Below, piece after piece: positions 56,258 to 56,326 of a DNA stretch of 56,326 nt (its first letter is position 1; the number at the start of each line of letters is the position of its first letter). A model generated the notes under the pieces. That model searched no databases and was not told the DNA's origin. It worked only from the letters and a program-made list of their open reading frames with translations. This stretch comes from Paludibaculum sp. (GTDB taxonomy: Bacteria > Acidobacteriota > Terriglobia > Bryobacterales > Bryobacteraceae): contig JARKQJ010000230.1 in NCBI GenBank assembly GCA_029973955.1, positions 1-56,326 of the forward strand. The letters are read 5' to 3'. The position numbers were made by a program, and so were the translations under genes.

Positions 56258-56326
56258 ATGAATACACGAGAGGTGTTCGAGTATCAGTGGCCTTATCTCC
56301 TTAGCTTGCTGCCGCCCCTTGAGGCG
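56258..56326 (+). CDS. Start of an ORF, possibly a second transposase (cut by window end)
   Basis: Only 23 codons are visible (MNTREVFEYQWPYLLSLLPP, then LEA). The aromatic 'EYQWPYLLSLLP' start recalls N-termini of transposases in acidobacterial genomes, from memory and not verified. Support comes from the position: it begins just beyond a REP-like hairpin that is broken in mid-stem, as expected for an inserted element, and has its own promoter. Confidence 0.35.
   Translation, partial: MNTREVFEYQWPYLLSLLPPLEA

Overview
The window is high-GC bacterial DNA that most resembles a soil acidobacterium of the Solibacter/Paludibaculum (Bryobacterales) type. This is inferred from gene content: a long Oar-like TonB receptor without a SusD partner, many secreted glycoside hydrolases and esterases, paired FtsX/MacB-type permeases, a DUF1844 protein, and a small 'TGPRT..GK' protein family seen in several copies in such genomes. 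No rRNA, tRNA or CRISPR array was found.

Layout. 1-4.5 kb: the end of a class-III aminotransferase, a methyltransferase, a YraN-like protein, galT, a GT-C-type membrane protein and a small unknown. 4.6-6.1 kb: a chemoreceptor with a c-type heme motif. 6.1-11.6 kb (minus): a tightly packed six-gene run of mazG, GNAT acyltransferase, MenC/N-succinylamino-acid racemase, DMT exporter, MFS exporter and SDR. 11.7-17.4 kb: divergent GH29 fucosidase and GH127 arabinofuranosidase, an exported metallo-beta-lactamase-fold protein and a DUF418 membrane protein. 17.5-21.4 kb: housekeeping genes (fba, RRM protein, small basic protein, DUF1844, PhnP-like hydrolase, ribF). 21.4-27.2 kb: MgtC/DUF4010 protein, DUF1080 protein and a small sugar-modification cluster (epimerase, methyltransferase, DegT aminotransferase, GT2). 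27.2-33 kb (minus): GAF-ANTAR regulator, YheT-like hydrolase, two FtsX-type permeases, and two exported proteins, one LolA-like. 33.1-35 kb: exported TPR/gluzincin protein.

35.1-36.9 kb is an insertion sequence with 12-bp terminal inverted repeats. An AbrB/MazE-like DNA-binding ORF appears to be joined to a DDE transposase by -1 frameshifting on an A8 run, and a perfect palindrome overlaps its promoter. The element lies inside clusters of a palindromic (REP-like) repeat found again near 47.9 and 56.1 kb. 37.3-42.7 kb: a small unknown, a Cache-like exported protein, a DUF4091 protein, an M20 deacylase and an APC permease. 42.8-56.1 kb: a polysaccharide-utilisation-like block with TonB receptor, ROK regulator, GH20, a two-domain acetyl-xylan-esterase-like hydrolase, a GH5-like/DUF5060 hydrolase and an esterase. 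The window ends in the first codons of a probable second IS gene.

At whole-window scale the plus strand is C-rich up to about 42.7 kb whatever the gene direction, roughly balanced to about 47.7 kb, and G-rich after that. The orientation of the REP-like repeats changes with it. This looks like a replication-strand switch (origin-type) or an inversion boundary. Several genes also have a TANNNT box 5-9 nt before the start codon, suggesting leaderless transcripts.
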